Below are positions 8,659 to 17,066 of a stretch of 64,000 nt of DNA, piece after piece (positions within the stretch are counted from its first letter, which is position 1; every line of letters begins with the position of its first letter). This DNA comes from Klebsiella pneumoniae (lineage in GTDB: Bacteria; Pseudomonadota; Gammaproteobacteria; Pseudomonadales; Pseudohongiellaceae): positions 25,410-89,409 of the forward strand of contig CAMCRC010000003.1 in assembly GCA_945877175.1 (NCBI GenBank). The letters run 5' to 3'. The position numbers and the translations under genes are program-made. The notes below the pieces were generated by a model, which was not told the DNA's origin, did no database searches, and worked only from the letters and a program-made list of their open reading frames with translations.

Positions 8659-9552
8659 ATGTCCTTTACCTACCCGCTGATCGAATCCCAGATAGGCAAC
8701 ACGCCGCTTGTCAAACTCGCGCGCTTGCCTGGCGTCACCAGCAATACACTTCTGGTCAAACTTGAAGGCAATAATCCTGCCGGGTCCGTCAAGGACCGTC
8801 CCGCCTACAACATGATTCTGCAGGCTGAATTGCGCGGCGATATACATCCGGGCGATACCCTCATCGAGGCGACCAGTGGCAATACCGGCATAGCACTCGC
8901 AATGGTCTGCGCGGTCAAGGGCTACCGTCTCATCCTGATCATGCCAGAGAACATGTCCGCTGAAAGACGTGCGTCGATGTCTGCCTACGGTGCTCAGCTG
9001 ATTCTCGTAACCGAAGTACAGGGCATGGAAGGTGCTCGTGACCTGGCTCAGCGCATGTCCCGGGAAGGGCGGGGCAAAGTGCTGGATCAGTTTGCCAATC
9101 CGGACAATCCCAATGCCCACTATCTGCATACCGGTCCCGAGATCTGGCGTGATACCAATGGCACTGTTACGCATTTTGTCTGTTCCATGGGCACAACAGG
9201 CACCATCATGGGCGTTTCGCGTTATTTGAAGGAAAAAAATCCTGCAATTGCCATTGTGGGTCTCCAGCCACGTGAAGGCTCGCGCATTCCCGGGATCAGG
9301 CGCTGGCCGGTGGAATACCTGCCTTCCATTTTCGATGCTTCGCGCGTAGACAAGATCATGGACATCGATCAGGCGGATGCCGAGAACACCATGCGAGCGC
9401 TCGCCAGAGAGGAAGGTATCTTTTGCGGAGTATCGTCTGGAGGCTCGGTGTTTGCAGCGCTGGAATTGAGCAAGACGCTGAGCAATGCCGTCATAGTGGC
9501 GATCGTCTGTGATCGAGGTGACAGATATCTTTCAACGGGTGTATTTGCCTGA
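8659..9552 (+). CDS. cysM: Cysteine synthase B (O-acetylserine sulfhydrylase)
   Basis: PLP enzyme that makes cysteine (or S-sulfocysteine from thiosulfate) from O-acetylserine. With the ATG at 8659 it has 297 residues; a TTG one codon earlier is possible. AAGTGAG lies 8 bases upstream. The PLP lysine is K45 in AGSVKDRPAY. The phosphate-binding loop is TSGNTG, and the C-terminal cofactor site is GVSSGGSV. IRRWPVEYLP is characteristic of CysM rather than CysK. Linkage to rlmD and relA matches Pseudomonas cysM. Confidence 0.93.
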   Translation: MSFTYPLIESQIGNTPLVKLARLPGVTSNTLLVKLEGNNPAGSVKDRPAYNMILQAELRGDIHPGDTLIEATSGNTGIALAMVCAVKGYRLILIMPENMSAERRASMSAYGAQLILVTEVQGMEGARDLAQRMSREGRGKVLDQFANPDNPNAHYLHTGPEIWRDTNGTVTHFVCSMGTTGTIMGVSRYLKEKNPAIAIVGLQPREGSRIPGIRRWPVEYLPSIFDASRVDKIMDIDQADAENTMRALAREEGIFCGVSSGGSVFAALELSKTLSNAVIVAIVCDRGDRYLSTGVFA

Positions 9553-9639
9553 TCGCCCCTTCCGAATTCATGCGCCGAGTCATTGATGCTGACCCTGCGT
9601 GCCTCCAATGTATGTGCAGATGAGCACCAGGAACAACGT

Positions 9640-11016
9640 ATGAAGAACGCAAGACGCCGCAACAAACTGCCCACTGATGCCTTGGAGCTGCAAATTCAGC
9701 GCCTCAGTCACGACGGGCGCGGCATTGCCAGTATCGAAGGCAAGATTGCCTTCGTCGATGGTGCACTGACCGGTGAGACCGTCAAGGCGCTCTATGTCGC
9801 TCGCCACAAGCAGTACGACGAGCTGCGGGCACAGGAAATTCTGGTGTCGGCCAGCGAGAGGGTGCAGCCTCCCTGTGCCCATGCCAGCGTATGTGGAGGC
9901 TGTGCAATGCAGCATTTGCATCCCGACGCTCAGGTGCTGTTGAAGGAGCGGGTCCTGCACGAACAAATGCAGCACATTGGCGGACTCACCCAGTATGAGC
10001 ACATGCCAGCCATTCGTAGCCAGAGTGTTGCCTATCGCCGCAAGGCGCGACTGGCCGTGCGCTATGTCACCAAGAAAGAGTCCATGCTGGTAGGGTTTCG
10101 CGAGAAGAACAGCACTTTCATTGCGCAGATGACCGACTGTGCGGTGCTCAACCAGAAAGTGTCAGGCTTGATCGCGCCGCTGCGCGTCTTTCTGGCTGCG
10201 CTGGAGTGCCGGTTCACGATTCCGCAGATTGAAGTGGCCGTCGGAGAGCTCCCAACAACGTCGGCAGAGGGCATCCATCCAGCGGAAGATGTGGTGTTGA
10301 TCGTGCGACATCTGGAGCCATTGTCCGCAGAGGATCACGAAGCGTTTCTGCAGTTCGCGCGGGACCATGCCGTGCAGATGTACTTTCAACCGAAGGGACC
10401 GGACTCAGTGCACAAGGCCTGGCCTGTTGATGGCGGTGACAGGCTCTATTACCACTTGCCGGATTTCGGTCTGCGCATGGCGTTTCATCCGACTGATTTC
10501 ACACAGGTCAATGGTGAGCTCAATCGGCACATGATAAACCGTGCACTCACCATGCTTGATCCGCAGGAAGATGAACAGATTCTCGACTTGTTTTGCGGCC
10601 TGGGCAATTTCACGTTGCCACTGGCAACACGCAGTCGGTATGTGGTTGGCGTTGAAGGCAGCGAGGAGATGGTCAGGCGTGGGTTTGAAAACGCACGTGA
10701 GAACGGCCTCAACAACGTCGAATTTCACGCAGCGAATCTGTGCGAGGACTTCGGAGCCAGTAGCTGGGCCGCGCGCAGATACGACAAGATCCTGCTCGAC
10801 CCGCCACGCTCAGGAGCTCTGGAAATCATTCCCGTCGTGGCAGCGCTGGGTGCCCGCAAGATTCTTTATATCTCCTGCAATCCTGCAACACTGGCGCGCG
10901 ATGCCGGAGAGCTTGTAAAGCATGGCTATGTGCTCACCCGGGCTGGAGTCATGGACATGTTTCCACATACATCGCATGTTGAGTCCATTGCCGAGTTCGT
11001 GCTCGCCAAGTCCTGA
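9640..11016 (+). CDS. rlmD: 23S rRNA (uracil-1939-C5)-methyltransferase RlmD
   Basis: SAM-dependent enzyme that methylates U1939 of 23S rRNA. I start at 9640 (458 residues), because AGGAAC lies 5-10 bases upstream and the protein then begins MKNARRRNKLP like known RlmD. Earlier in-frame starts at 9583/9586 add a 19-residue tail with no family match. A TRAM domain (about 10-68) is followed by the iron-sulfur cysteines C79, C85 and C88 (CAHASVCGGC), with a fourth in MTDCAVL. The SAM loop is LDLFCGLGNFTLPLA and the catalytic cysteine is in ISCNPATLARD. relA follows. Confidence 0.95.
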   Translation: MKNARRRNKLPTDALELQIQRLSHDGRGIASIEGKIAFVDGALTGETVKALYVARHKQYDELRAQEILVSASERVQPPCAHASVCGGCAMQHLHPDAQVLLKERVLHEQMQHIGGLTQYEHMPAIRSQSVAYRRKARLAVRYVTKKESMLVGFREKNSTFIAQMTDCAVLNQKVSGLIAPLRVFLAALECRFTIPQIEVAVGELPTTSAEGIHPAEDVVLIVRHLEPLSAEDHEAFLQFARDHAVQMYFQPKGPDSVHKAWPVDGGDRLYYHLPDFGLRMAFHPTDFTQVNGELNRHMINRALTMLDPQEDEQILDLFCGLGNFTLPLATRSRYVVGVEGSEEMVRRGFENARENGLNNVEFHAANLCEDFGASSWAARRYDKILLDPPRSGALEIIPVVAALGARKILYISCNPATLARDAGELVKHGYVLTRAGVMDMFPHTSHVESIAEFVLAKS

Positions 11017-11044
11017 AATTCCTGCTGAGAGTTGGTGTCGCCCC

Positions 11045-13306
11045 ATGGTTCAGGTACGAGAAAGTCACAAGTTCAACCCCGATGGCAGTATCTGCTTCGA
11101 AGAGTGGCTTGCCACATTGCAGTTGCGCGGCACACTCGATCACCACGAACGTATCCGGCGTGCCTGCGAGCTCAGCTGGGATGCGGAACAACGGGCGCGC
11201 GCGACAAATACCGTATGGGCCGGACGCAACAGCTATCTTACCGGTCTAGAGATGGCAGAAATACTTGTGGAGTTGCGTCTCGACAGCGAAGCGCTGATTG
11301 CATCCATCTTGTACCGCAGTGTGCGGGAGTCGCGTGTCACTCTTGATTCACTGCGGACGGAATTCGGGGATGAAGTAGCAAAGCTGGTGGAGGGCGTACA
11401 GCGAATGGCCGCCATCAACGAGACTGACACCTCCCGTACCCGTGTCCTCGGCCAGTCCGGAGATCAGGTAGAGAATGTTCGCAAAATGCTGCTCGCACTT
11501 ATTGATGATGTGCGTGTGGCTCTGATCAAGCTTGCCGAACGCACCTGTGCGCTGCGTGCAGTCAAGAACGCGCCTGAAGAGCGGCGTCAACGAGTGGCGC
11601 GCGAAGTGTTCGAGATTTACGTCCCACTTGCTCATCGGCTGGGTATCGGACAGTTGAAGTGGGAGCTGGAAGACCTGTCATTCCGATACCTGCAGGAAGA
11701 CAATTACAAGCGAATTGCCAGTCTGCTGGATGAGCGTCGCGTGGATCGCGAACGATTCGTCGTGGAAGTGACCGAAGAGCTGCGCCGGCAGCTGGACCGG
11801 GCCAATATTGATGCGGAAGTGACAGGGCGCGCAAAGAATATCTACAGCATCTGGCGCAAGATGCAGGCGAAGAAACTCGATTTCTCGCAGATATTCGATA
11901 TCCGTGCAGTACGCATTCTGGTGCCTGAAGTTCGCGACTGCTATGCCACGCTTGGCATCGTGCATAACCTCTGGCGCGTGATACCCAATGAGTTCGATGA
12001 CTATATCGCGACCCCGAAGGAGAACGGCTACCAGTCCCTGCATACCGCTGTCATTGGTCCTGACAAGAAAGTTTTCGAGATTCAGATCCGCACTTTCGCA
12101 ATGGATGAAGATGCAGAGCTGGGTGTCTGCGCTCACTGGCGCTACAAGGAAGGCATCACGGATCCGCATTACAAGGACAGCTTCGACGACAAGATTGCGT
12201 GGCTGCGGCAGTTGCTGGCCTGGCATGACGAGATGGGGATGGTGGGTGGTTTGGCGGAGCAGCTTCGCAGCGACTCTTCTACGCCTGATCGCATCTATGT
12301 GTTCACGCCTGAAGGCCATGTCGTGGATATGATGATGGGTGCCACGCCTCTCGATTTCGCCTATTACGTACATACCGAAATTGGCAACAAATGCTGCGGC
12401 GCTCGCGTGAATGGCAAGACGGTTCCTCTGAGCTATCGACTGCAAACTGGCGACCGGGTGGAAGTGCTTGCAGATGAACAGAGCACTCCGAGTCGCGACT
12501 GGCTCAAGCCCGGGTTGGGTTACGCCAATACGCCGCGTGCTCAAGCCAAGCTGATTCAATGGTTCAAGACACAAGGGCGCGAGCAGAACGTCAACCATGG
12601 TCGCGCACTGCTTGCAGAGGAGTTCGAGCGTCTTGCTGTGGCCCATCCCAATTATCGTGACCTAGCCCGTAAATTGGGCTGCAAGAATGAAGAGGGACTG
12701 TTCGCGGCGGTGGGCGTCAGTGCCATCGGAGTGGACGAAGTGATTGCCGCAGTTCAGGAACTTTTGCAATTGCTGTGTGTTCTCGAAGAATCCCGCCTTG
12801 CGGCGGAGTCGCCGGTGCAGCAGACACATGTCTTTGGTGCGGGACGTTTCTCCACTCAGCTCGCCAGCTGTTGCTCCCCAATGGAAGGGGATCCTGTAGT
12901 TGGCTGTCTGAGTGAAGACAATCATGTGGTTGTTCACAGACCTGATTGTCCAGTGGCGCTGCATTACCAGCTCGAGAGCGACGAGAATTTCATTGAAGTG
13001 CAGTGGGGTGACGGGCGGCGCATCAGCATGCTGGTGGAGCTGTACATTCTGGCCTATGACCGAGCAGGTCTGTTGCGCGACATCACCACTATTCTGGCGG
13101 ATGCGCAGATAGAAGTGATGGAAGTCAATACGCGCACCGATCGAAACTCTGGTACCGCCCGTATGAGCCTGCAGGTGGAAGTGGATTCCTATCCGGTGCT
13201 TTCGAGAGTTCTCGAAAAAATCAGCCGATTGAACAATGTCATTGAGGCTCGCCGAGTAGTCGCTGGCAGCTCTCCCGACTTGCCAACACCAACAAGCTAC
13301 GCGTGA
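11045..13306 (+). CDS. relA: GTP pyrophosphokinase RelA (ppGpp synthetase I)
   Basis: Ribosome-associated enzyme that makes (p)ppGpp in amino acid starvation. The start is set at ATG 11045 (753 residues, E. coli 744), as MVQVRESHKFN begins the conserved N-terminus. The HD hydrolase site is lost (ASILYRSVRES where SpoT has a HD pair). The synthetase domain carries EFDD in NEFDDYIATPKENGYQSLHT, the signature of monofunctional RelA (RxKD in bifunctional Rel/SpoT). A TGS domain (RIYVFTPEGHVVDM, about 415-480) and a C-terminal ACT domain (MLVELYILAYDRAGLLRDIT) follow. The N-terminal stretch from 10922, which overlaps rlmD, is not part of the gene. Confidence 0.95.
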   Translation: MVQVRESHKFNPDGSICFEEWLATLQLRGTLDHHERIRRACELSWDAEQRARATNTVWAGRNSYLTGLEMAEILVELRLDSEALIASILYRSVRESRVTLDSLRTEFGDEVAKLVEGVQRMAAINETDTSRTRVLGQSGDQVENVRKMLLALIDDVRVALIKLAERTCALRAVKNAPEERRQRVAREVFEIYVPLAHRLGIGQLKWELEDLSFRYLQEDNYKRIASLLDERRVDRERFVVEVTEELRRQLDRANIDAEVTGRAKNIYSIWRKMQAKKLDFSQIFDIRAVRILVPEVRDCYATLGIVHNLWRVIPNEFDDYIATPKENGYQSLHTAVIGPDKKVFEIQIRTFAMDEDAELGVCAHWRYKEGITDPHYKDSFDDKIAWLRQLLAWHDEMGMVGGLAEQLRSDSSTPDRIYVFTPEGHVVDMMMGATPLDFAYYVHTEIGNKCCGARVNGKTVPLSYRLQTGDRVEVLADEQSTPSRDWLKPGLGYANTPRAQAKLIQWFKTQGREQNVNHGRALLAEEFERLAVAHPNYRDLARKLGCKNEEGLFAAVGVSAIGVDEVIAAVQELLQLLCVLEESRLAAESPVQQTHVFGAGRFSTQLASCCSPMEGDPVVGCLSEDNHVVVHRPDCPVALHYQLESDENFIEVQWGDGRRISMLVELYILAYDRAGLLRDITTILADAQIEVMEVNTRTDRNSGTARMSLQVEVDSYPVLSRVLEKISRLNNVIEARRVVAGSSPDLPTPTSYA

Positions 13307-13336
13307 CTACTGCCAATGCACTGGAGAGCTTTGTCC

Positions 13337-14185
13337 ATGACTGATACCCCTTCACTGAGTCAACTGCTGACGGTCATGCGGCAACTTCGTGATCCCGACC
13401 ATGGGTGTGACTGGGATAGAAAGCAGACGCTTCAGTCCCTCATTGCCTACACTCTGGAAGAAGTCTATGAAGTCATTGATGCTGTCGAACGCGGTGACTT
13501 CCTGCAATTGCGCGATGAGCTTGGTGATCTGCTGTTTCAGGTAGTGTTCTATGCGCAGATCGCCAACGAGGAAGGTCGCTTCAACTTCAATGATGTGGCC
13601 CAGGCTGTTGCAGAGAAACTCCTGCACCGCCATCCCCATGTATTTCCTGACGGCACTATGCAGAGTTTTGGCAGCGAGACTCTGGCGCTTGACGCAGAGA
13701 CGGTGGCCATTCGCTGGGAACAGATCAAGAATCTGGAGCGTGAGTTGAAAGCGTCGCGCACGCCGTCGGGAACAGTGCCCAGTGTTCTGGATGATGTTCC
13801 TGGCACTCTCCCAGCCATGGAGCGCGGGCGCAAATTGCAGAAGCGAGCCGCATCGTTGGGGTTCGACTGGCAGGACCCGCAGCCGGTGCTTGCAAAGCTT
13901 CTTGAGGAAATTGCCGAACTTGAAGTGGAAATGAGGCGCCAGGACAAGGAAGGAATGCAGGCAGAGTTTGGCGATGTGCTGTTCAGTTGCGTCAATCTTG
14001 CGAGACATCTCGACATTGATCCCGAGACGGCGTTGCGCGCTGCCAATCGCAAGTTTGAGCAACGCTTTCGCAGTATGGAGGTTGTCGCTTTAGCGCGTCA
14101 GATGCCTTTGCATGCCATGGATATGGCAGCACTTGATGATTTGTGGAATGAGATCAAGACAGAAGAAGCCAGAAGTAAAGTTTGA
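13337..14185 (+). CDS. mazG: Nucleoside triphosphate pyrophosphohydrolase MazG
   Basis: Hydrolyses NTPs to NMP and pyrophosphate; in E. coli it lowers ppGpp and clears aberrant nucleotides. The ATG at 13337 is preceded by GGAGAG at good spacing (282 residues); an upstream in-frame ATG at 13316 has none. There are two tandem MazG domains: an N-terminal one with LEEVYEVIDA and DELGDLLFQV, and a C-terminal one with LEEIAELEVEMRRQ and EFGDVLFSCVNLAR, the latter carrying the active metal-binding EExxE...ExxD pattern. It lies 30 bases after relA, as in E. coli and Pseudomonas, so alarmone synthesis and removal are linked. Confidence 0.95.
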   Translation: MTDTPSLSQLLTVMRQLRDPDHGCDWDRKQTLQSLIAYTLEEVYEVIDAVERGDFLQLRDELGDLLFQVVFYAQIANEEGRFNFNDVAQAVAEKLLHRHPHVFPDGTMQSFGSETLALDAETVAIRWEQIKNLERELKASRTPSGTVPSVLDDVPGTLPAMERGRKLQKRAASLGFDWQDPQPVLAKLLEEIAELEVEMRRQDKEGMQAEFGDVLFSCVNLARHLDIDPETALRAANRKFEQRFRSMEVVALARQMPLHAMDMAALDDLWNEIKTEEARSKV

Positions 14186-14287
14186 AGGCACGTTTGTGGC
14201 TGACCATGCGCCTCCTTGTTTCGGTGCTTGCCTTTGGTGTAAGGTCCAAATCTTTGGATTGCCGCGTTAATTTTCAATAGAAAGTCT

Positions 14288-14306
14288 GTCTGAAATGATT
14301 TCAGAC
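14288..14306 (+). promoter_or_regulatory. Perfect palindrome in the adk leader
   Basis: GTCTGAAA-TGA-TTTCAGAC has 8-base perfect arms and ends 6 bases before the adk ribosome-binding site (CAGGAG). It could be an RNA hairpin next to the translation start or a protein-binding palindrome. There is no T tract, so it is not a terminator. Confidence 0.5.
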
Positions 14307-14324
14307 ATTATTCAGGAGTGTTTT

Positions 14325-14978
14325 ATGCGAGTGATATTGTTGGGGGCCCCTGGGGCGGGGAAGGGGACGCAGGCACAATTCATCATGACGAAGTTTGGAA
14401 TACCGCAGATTTCTACAGGCGACATGCTGCGTGCGGCCGTCAAAGCGGGCAGTGCCCTCGGCTTGCAAGTAAAAGAGGTCATGGCTTCTGGTGGGCTTGT
14501 TACGGATGAAATCATCATTGCACTAGTGAAAGAGCGCATCACGCAGGCAGATTGCGCAAAAGGATTTCTGTTCGATGGTTTCCCACGCACGATTCCCCAG
14601 GCACAAGCTATGGTGGACGCCGGTATCGCCATTGATGTCGTGGTAGAGATCGCTGTTGAAGACGAAGACATTGTAAAACGTCTTAGCGGTCGTCGCGTTC
14701 ACCCCGATTCAGGACGCATTTACCACACAATCTTCAATCCTCCTGCGCGCGAAAATCTCGATGATCTGACTGGTGAGGCACTGATCCAGCGTGACGACGA
14801 CAAGGAAGAAACGATTCGCAAACGCTTGCAGGTTTATCACCAGCAAACCAAGCCACTTGTCGATTTCTACAAGGATCTGCAACGCGCAGGCAGTGCAGTC
14901 AAAGTCGAGCAGCTCAATGGTGCTGTTGATGTCGAGATTGTGCGAACAGAAATTACACGCTTGCTCAGTGCCATGTAA
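14325..14978 (+). CDS. adk: Adenylate kinase
   Basis: Converts AMP and ATP to two ADP. The 217 residues begin [19 protein letters not shown], with the P-loop GAPGAGKGT at 7-15. The AMP-binding segment is [12 protein letters not shown], followed by FDGFPRT. The long LID form is present ([19 protein letters not shown]). The start at 14325 is supported by CAGGAG; an upstream in-frame ATG at 14295 lies inside the leader palindrome. A strong hairpin follows the stop. Confidence 0.97.
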   Translation: MRVILLGAPGAGKGTQAQFIMTKFGIPQISTGDMLRAAVKAGSALGLQVKEVMASGGLVTDEIIIALVKERITQADCAKGFLFDGFPRTIPQAQAMVDAGIAIDVVVEIAVEDEDIVKRLSGRRVHPDSGRIYHTIFNPPARENLDDLTGEALIQRDDDKEETIRKRLQVYHQQTKPLVDFYKDLQRAGSAVKVEQLNGAVDVEIVRTEITRLLSAM

Positions 14979-14987
14979 TTCCCAACA

Positions 14988-15016
14988 GAGAGCGCCAGAG
15001 CAACGCTGGCGCTCTC
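14988..15016 (+). terminator. Hairpin terminator after adk
   Basis: Perfect 11-base GC-rich arms GAGAGCGCCAG (14988-14998) and CTGGCGCTCTC (15006-15016) with a 7-base loop, 9 bases after the adk stop. The following ATTAAAAAT is A-rich rather than T-rich, so it is not a textbook intrinsic terminator. Confidence 0.6.
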
Positions 15017-15079
15017 ATTAAAAATGTAGATGCGCGATGCTGAATTTTCTCAAATACCCTTTCTGACATTCTTCAATTG

Positions 15080-15097
15080 GTTTTTTCGCAAAAAAAC
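15080..15097. repeat. A/T-tract inverted repeat in the leader of the histone-like gene
   Basis: GTTTTTT-CGCA-AAAAAAC, 7-base arms. It lies in an unusually AT-rich stretch (about 15035-15160) between adk and the histone-like gene. Such A-tract DNA is probably curved and could act as an upstream promoter element. The rest of the 266-base gap holds the adk hairpin and a possible extended -10 promoter, with no further gene. Confidence 0.4.
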
Positions 15098-15160
15098 GCG
15101 GAATAAGTTGATTTTTTTCAAAAATTCCAAGCAGTGATGCTGTATGAGCGATATTATTTG

Positions 15161-15169
15161 TGCTATGGT
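15161..15169 (+). promoter_or_regulatory. Possible extended -10 promoter of the histone-like gene
   Basis: TGCTATGGT (15161-15169) contains TGn plus a four-of-six -10 match. The -35 region is poor, but an AT-rich tract lies upstream. It is about 75 bases before the start codon. Confidence 0.35.
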
Positions 15170-15244
15170 GCGGCTCAAACAAGGCTAGGCCTCTGTTGAA
15201 GAAATTAAAGTGGTTTTGTTCCACATATTTGGAGAGATATCAGT

Positions 15245-16309
15245 ATGGCTAAAGTTAAAGCGACAAAGAAGGCGCCTGCTAAATCGGCAGCAAAAAAAAC
15301 CGGTGATGCTGCTCCTGCAAAAGTGACAACGGCATCAGCGAAAAAGCCAAAGGGCGCAGCCCCAAAAGCCAAGCCAGTTGCAACAGCAAAAGGCAAAGCC
15401 GCTTCTGCTAAAACTAAAGCTTCCAAGAACTCTACCGCTACAAGCAAGACGTCCGCTGTAAAAGCCCGCACTGCTGCAACCAAACTTCAAGCTACTCAAA
15501 CCGCTGCAAAACTCAAGGCAAGTGCTGACGCGCGAAAGATTACCATTGCAGCAAAAGCTGAAGCAGATCTTGCCAAAGCAGTGAAGGCATTCGCGGATGC
15601 GTGGAAGAAGAAGCGGTCCAAGGCTGATTCCACCAAGGAAGCAGCTCGTACCAAGAAAGAAGAGCTCAAGCGCAAGATTGCAGCAAAGAAAGCTGCCGTG
15701 AAAGCGAAAGCGGCGGCACAAAAAGCGGCGGCCAAAGCCAAGTCAGCGGCGAAGAAGCGTATTACTCGGGAGCGCATCGCTACGAAACGCGCACTTGTGA
15801 AAGCACGCGCGGCAGCGAAGAAACTTGCACTGAAGGAGAAGACAGCAGCACGACGTGCAGCGCTGAAAGCAAAAGCGGCTTCCAAGAAAGTTGTCAAAGC
15901 CGTCAAGTCCGCTGTGTCAGGAGTCGCTGCGAAAGTCAAAGCTGCAGTGAAAGGCAAAGCAGCTGCCAAGAAAGCGCCAGCGAAGGCAGCCGTAGCGAAA
16001 AAGGCAGCGCCTGCAGCCAAGCCTGCTGTGAAAAAGGCTCCTGTGGCCAAGAAAGCTGCGCCTGCAAAGAAGGCAGCTCCTGTCAAGAAAGCAGTGCCTG
16101 CCAAGAAGGCTGCGCCAGCGGTAAAAGTTGCTGTGAAGAAAGCGGCAGTTGTGAAGAAAGTAGTTGCTGTGAAAAAGGCTGTGTCTGCTCCCAAGGCAGC
16201 ACCAGCGAAGGCAGCACCCGCGAAGAAAGCAGCACCGGCAAAGAAAGCTGCAGCGCCTGCTGCAGCACCAGTGGCTCCCGCCGCTGCGCCTGCTCCGGCA
16301 GCGAGTTGA
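15245..16309 (+). CDS. Lysine/alanine-rich histone H1-like DNA-binding protein
   Basis: A 354-residue protein made almost entirely of Lys, Ala, Pro, Thr, Val and Ser. Residues 1-80 are basic and disordered. About 80-220 reads as a charged helix (KAKAAAQKAAAKAKSAAKKR and similar). From about 240 there are tandem PAKKA/APAKKA-type repeats, and the tail is an uncharged Ala/Pro stretch ending PAPAAS. This composition resembles eukaryotic H1 tails, chlamydial Hc2 and Pseudomonas AlgP, which bind DNA non-specifically. No domain beyond composition is visible. GGAGAG precedes the ATG. It stands alone between two hairpins, so it is probably its own transcription unit. A nucleoid or chromatin role is inferred. 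Confidence 0.8.
   Translation: MAKVKATKKAPAKSAAKKTGDAAPAKVTTASAKKPKGAAPKAKPVATAKGKAASAKTKASKNSTATSKTSAVKARTAATKLQATQTAAKLKASADARKITIAAKAEADLAKAVKAFADAWKKKRSKADSTKEAARTKKEELKRKIAAKKAAVKAKAAAQKAAAKAKSAAKKRITRERIATKRALVKARAAAKKLALKEKTAARRAALKAKAASKKVVKAVKSAVSGVAAKVKAAVKGKAAAKKAPAKAAVAKKAAPAAKPAVKKAPVAKKAAPAKKAAPVKKAVPAKKAAPAVKVAVKKAAVVKKVVAVKKAVSAPKAAPAKAAPAKKAAPAKKAAAPAAAPVAPAAAPAPAAS
15967..16265 (+). repeat. Tandem PAKKA-type codon repeats in the histone-like gene
   Basis: Roughly 100 residues of short degenerate units such as KKAPAK, KKAAPA, KKAVPA and KKAAPV, with related but not identical codons (AAGAAAGC, GCGCCTGC and similar). Repeats of this kind often vary in number between strains. 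Confidence 0.75.
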
Positions 16310-16351
16310 TCTGATGCGTCCTGAGCAAGGACGCAAGCATAAGGTATGACC

Positions 16352-16387
16352 GATCCCTCAGAGCAGGAATGTCCTGAGGGATCTTTT
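16352..16387 (+). terminator. Intrinsic terminator after the histone-like gene
   Basis: Perfect 10-base arms GATCCCTCAG (16352-16361) and CTGAGGGATC (16374-16383), followed at once by TTTT. It ends 24 bases before tsaB, so tsaB must have its own promoter or rely on read-through. Confidence 0.85.
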
Positions 16388-16399
16388 AATTCAGATCTG

Positions 16400-16405
16400 T
16401 ATACT
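16400..16405 (+). promoter_or_regulatory. Possible -10 box just before tsaB
   Basis: TATACT (five of six) ends 6 bases before the tsaB ATG. If it is used, transcription would start at or next to the start codon. No good -35 is seen, as that position is inside the terminator stem. Confidence 0.3.
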
Positions 16406-16411
16406 CCCGCC

Positions 16412-17065
16412 ATGACAAAAATTCTCGCTATCGATACGTCTCACGCAATTTGCTCAGTAGCACTGAATATTTCTGAAAAAATCACTTCACGTGTCAGTGC
16501 TGCTCCGCGTCAGCACGCACGACAATTGCTGCCAATGATCGAAGCGCTGCTTGCCGAGCAGGGCCTGCGTGCTCGCGATCTGGATGCTATCGCATTAGTC
16601 ATCGGGCCGGGGTCTTTCACAGGTCTGCGGATCGGTGCCGGTGTCGCACAAGGATTGTCGTTCGCCACGGGTGTCCCTGTGTTATGTATTTCTTCGCTGG
16701 CTGTGATGGCCATGCAAGCGCATCTCGAACAGCACTGTGACTTGGTGAGTGTCTGTCTGCTTGCTCGCGAAGACGAAGTGTATGCGGCGAGTTATCAAAT
16801 TGTTGGCGAAGACCCGATTCTGATCGGGAATGAGCAGGTCTGCGAACCTTCTCTGGCGATCTTCACGCCAGATGGATTTGCCGCGGGTGATGGCTGGACT
16901 CTGTTGCCCGCTGCACGTGGCAGCCATGCCACCATGCATGAATGTAGATCGGACGCCAAGACGTTGAGCATGATTGCAGTGCAGCACTGCCGTAAAGGGT
17001 TGGGAGTGTCTGCGCCAATGGTGCTTCCTGTGTATCTCAAAGAACAGATGGACTATCAGACCTGA
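16412..17065 (+). CDS. tsaB: tRNA N6-threonylcarbamoyladenosine synthesis protein TsaB
   Basis: Non-catalytic partner of TsaD/TsaE in forming t6A37 on ANN-decoding tRNAs. The 217 residues begin MTKILAIDTS and carry the family signature DAIALVIGPGSFTGLRIG, with an ASKHA-type fold. An in-frame ATG at 16346 lies in the preceding terminator and is rejected. There is no Shine-Dalgarno sequence before ATG 16412. In Pseudomonas tsaB also lies next to adk. uppP begins one base after the stop. Confidence 0.93.
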   Translation: MTKILAIDTSHAICSVALNISEKITSRVSAAPRQHARQLLPMIEALLAEQGLRARDLDAIALVIGPGSFTGLRIGAGVAQGLSFATGVPVLCISSLAVMAMQAHLEQHCDLVSVCLLAREDEVYAASYQIVGEDPILIGNEQVCEPSLAIFTPDGFAAGDGWTLLPAARGSHATMHECRSDAKTLSMIAVQHCRKGLGVSAPMVLPVYLKEQMDYQT

Positions 17066-17066
17066 C

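Noticed and set aside
15496..16413. Minus-strand Ala/Phe-rich frame opposite the histone-like gene
   Set aside because: Its FFAGAAFFAG-type repeats are the reverse reading of AAGAAAGC/GCGCCTGC codons of the real gene; no start signal.
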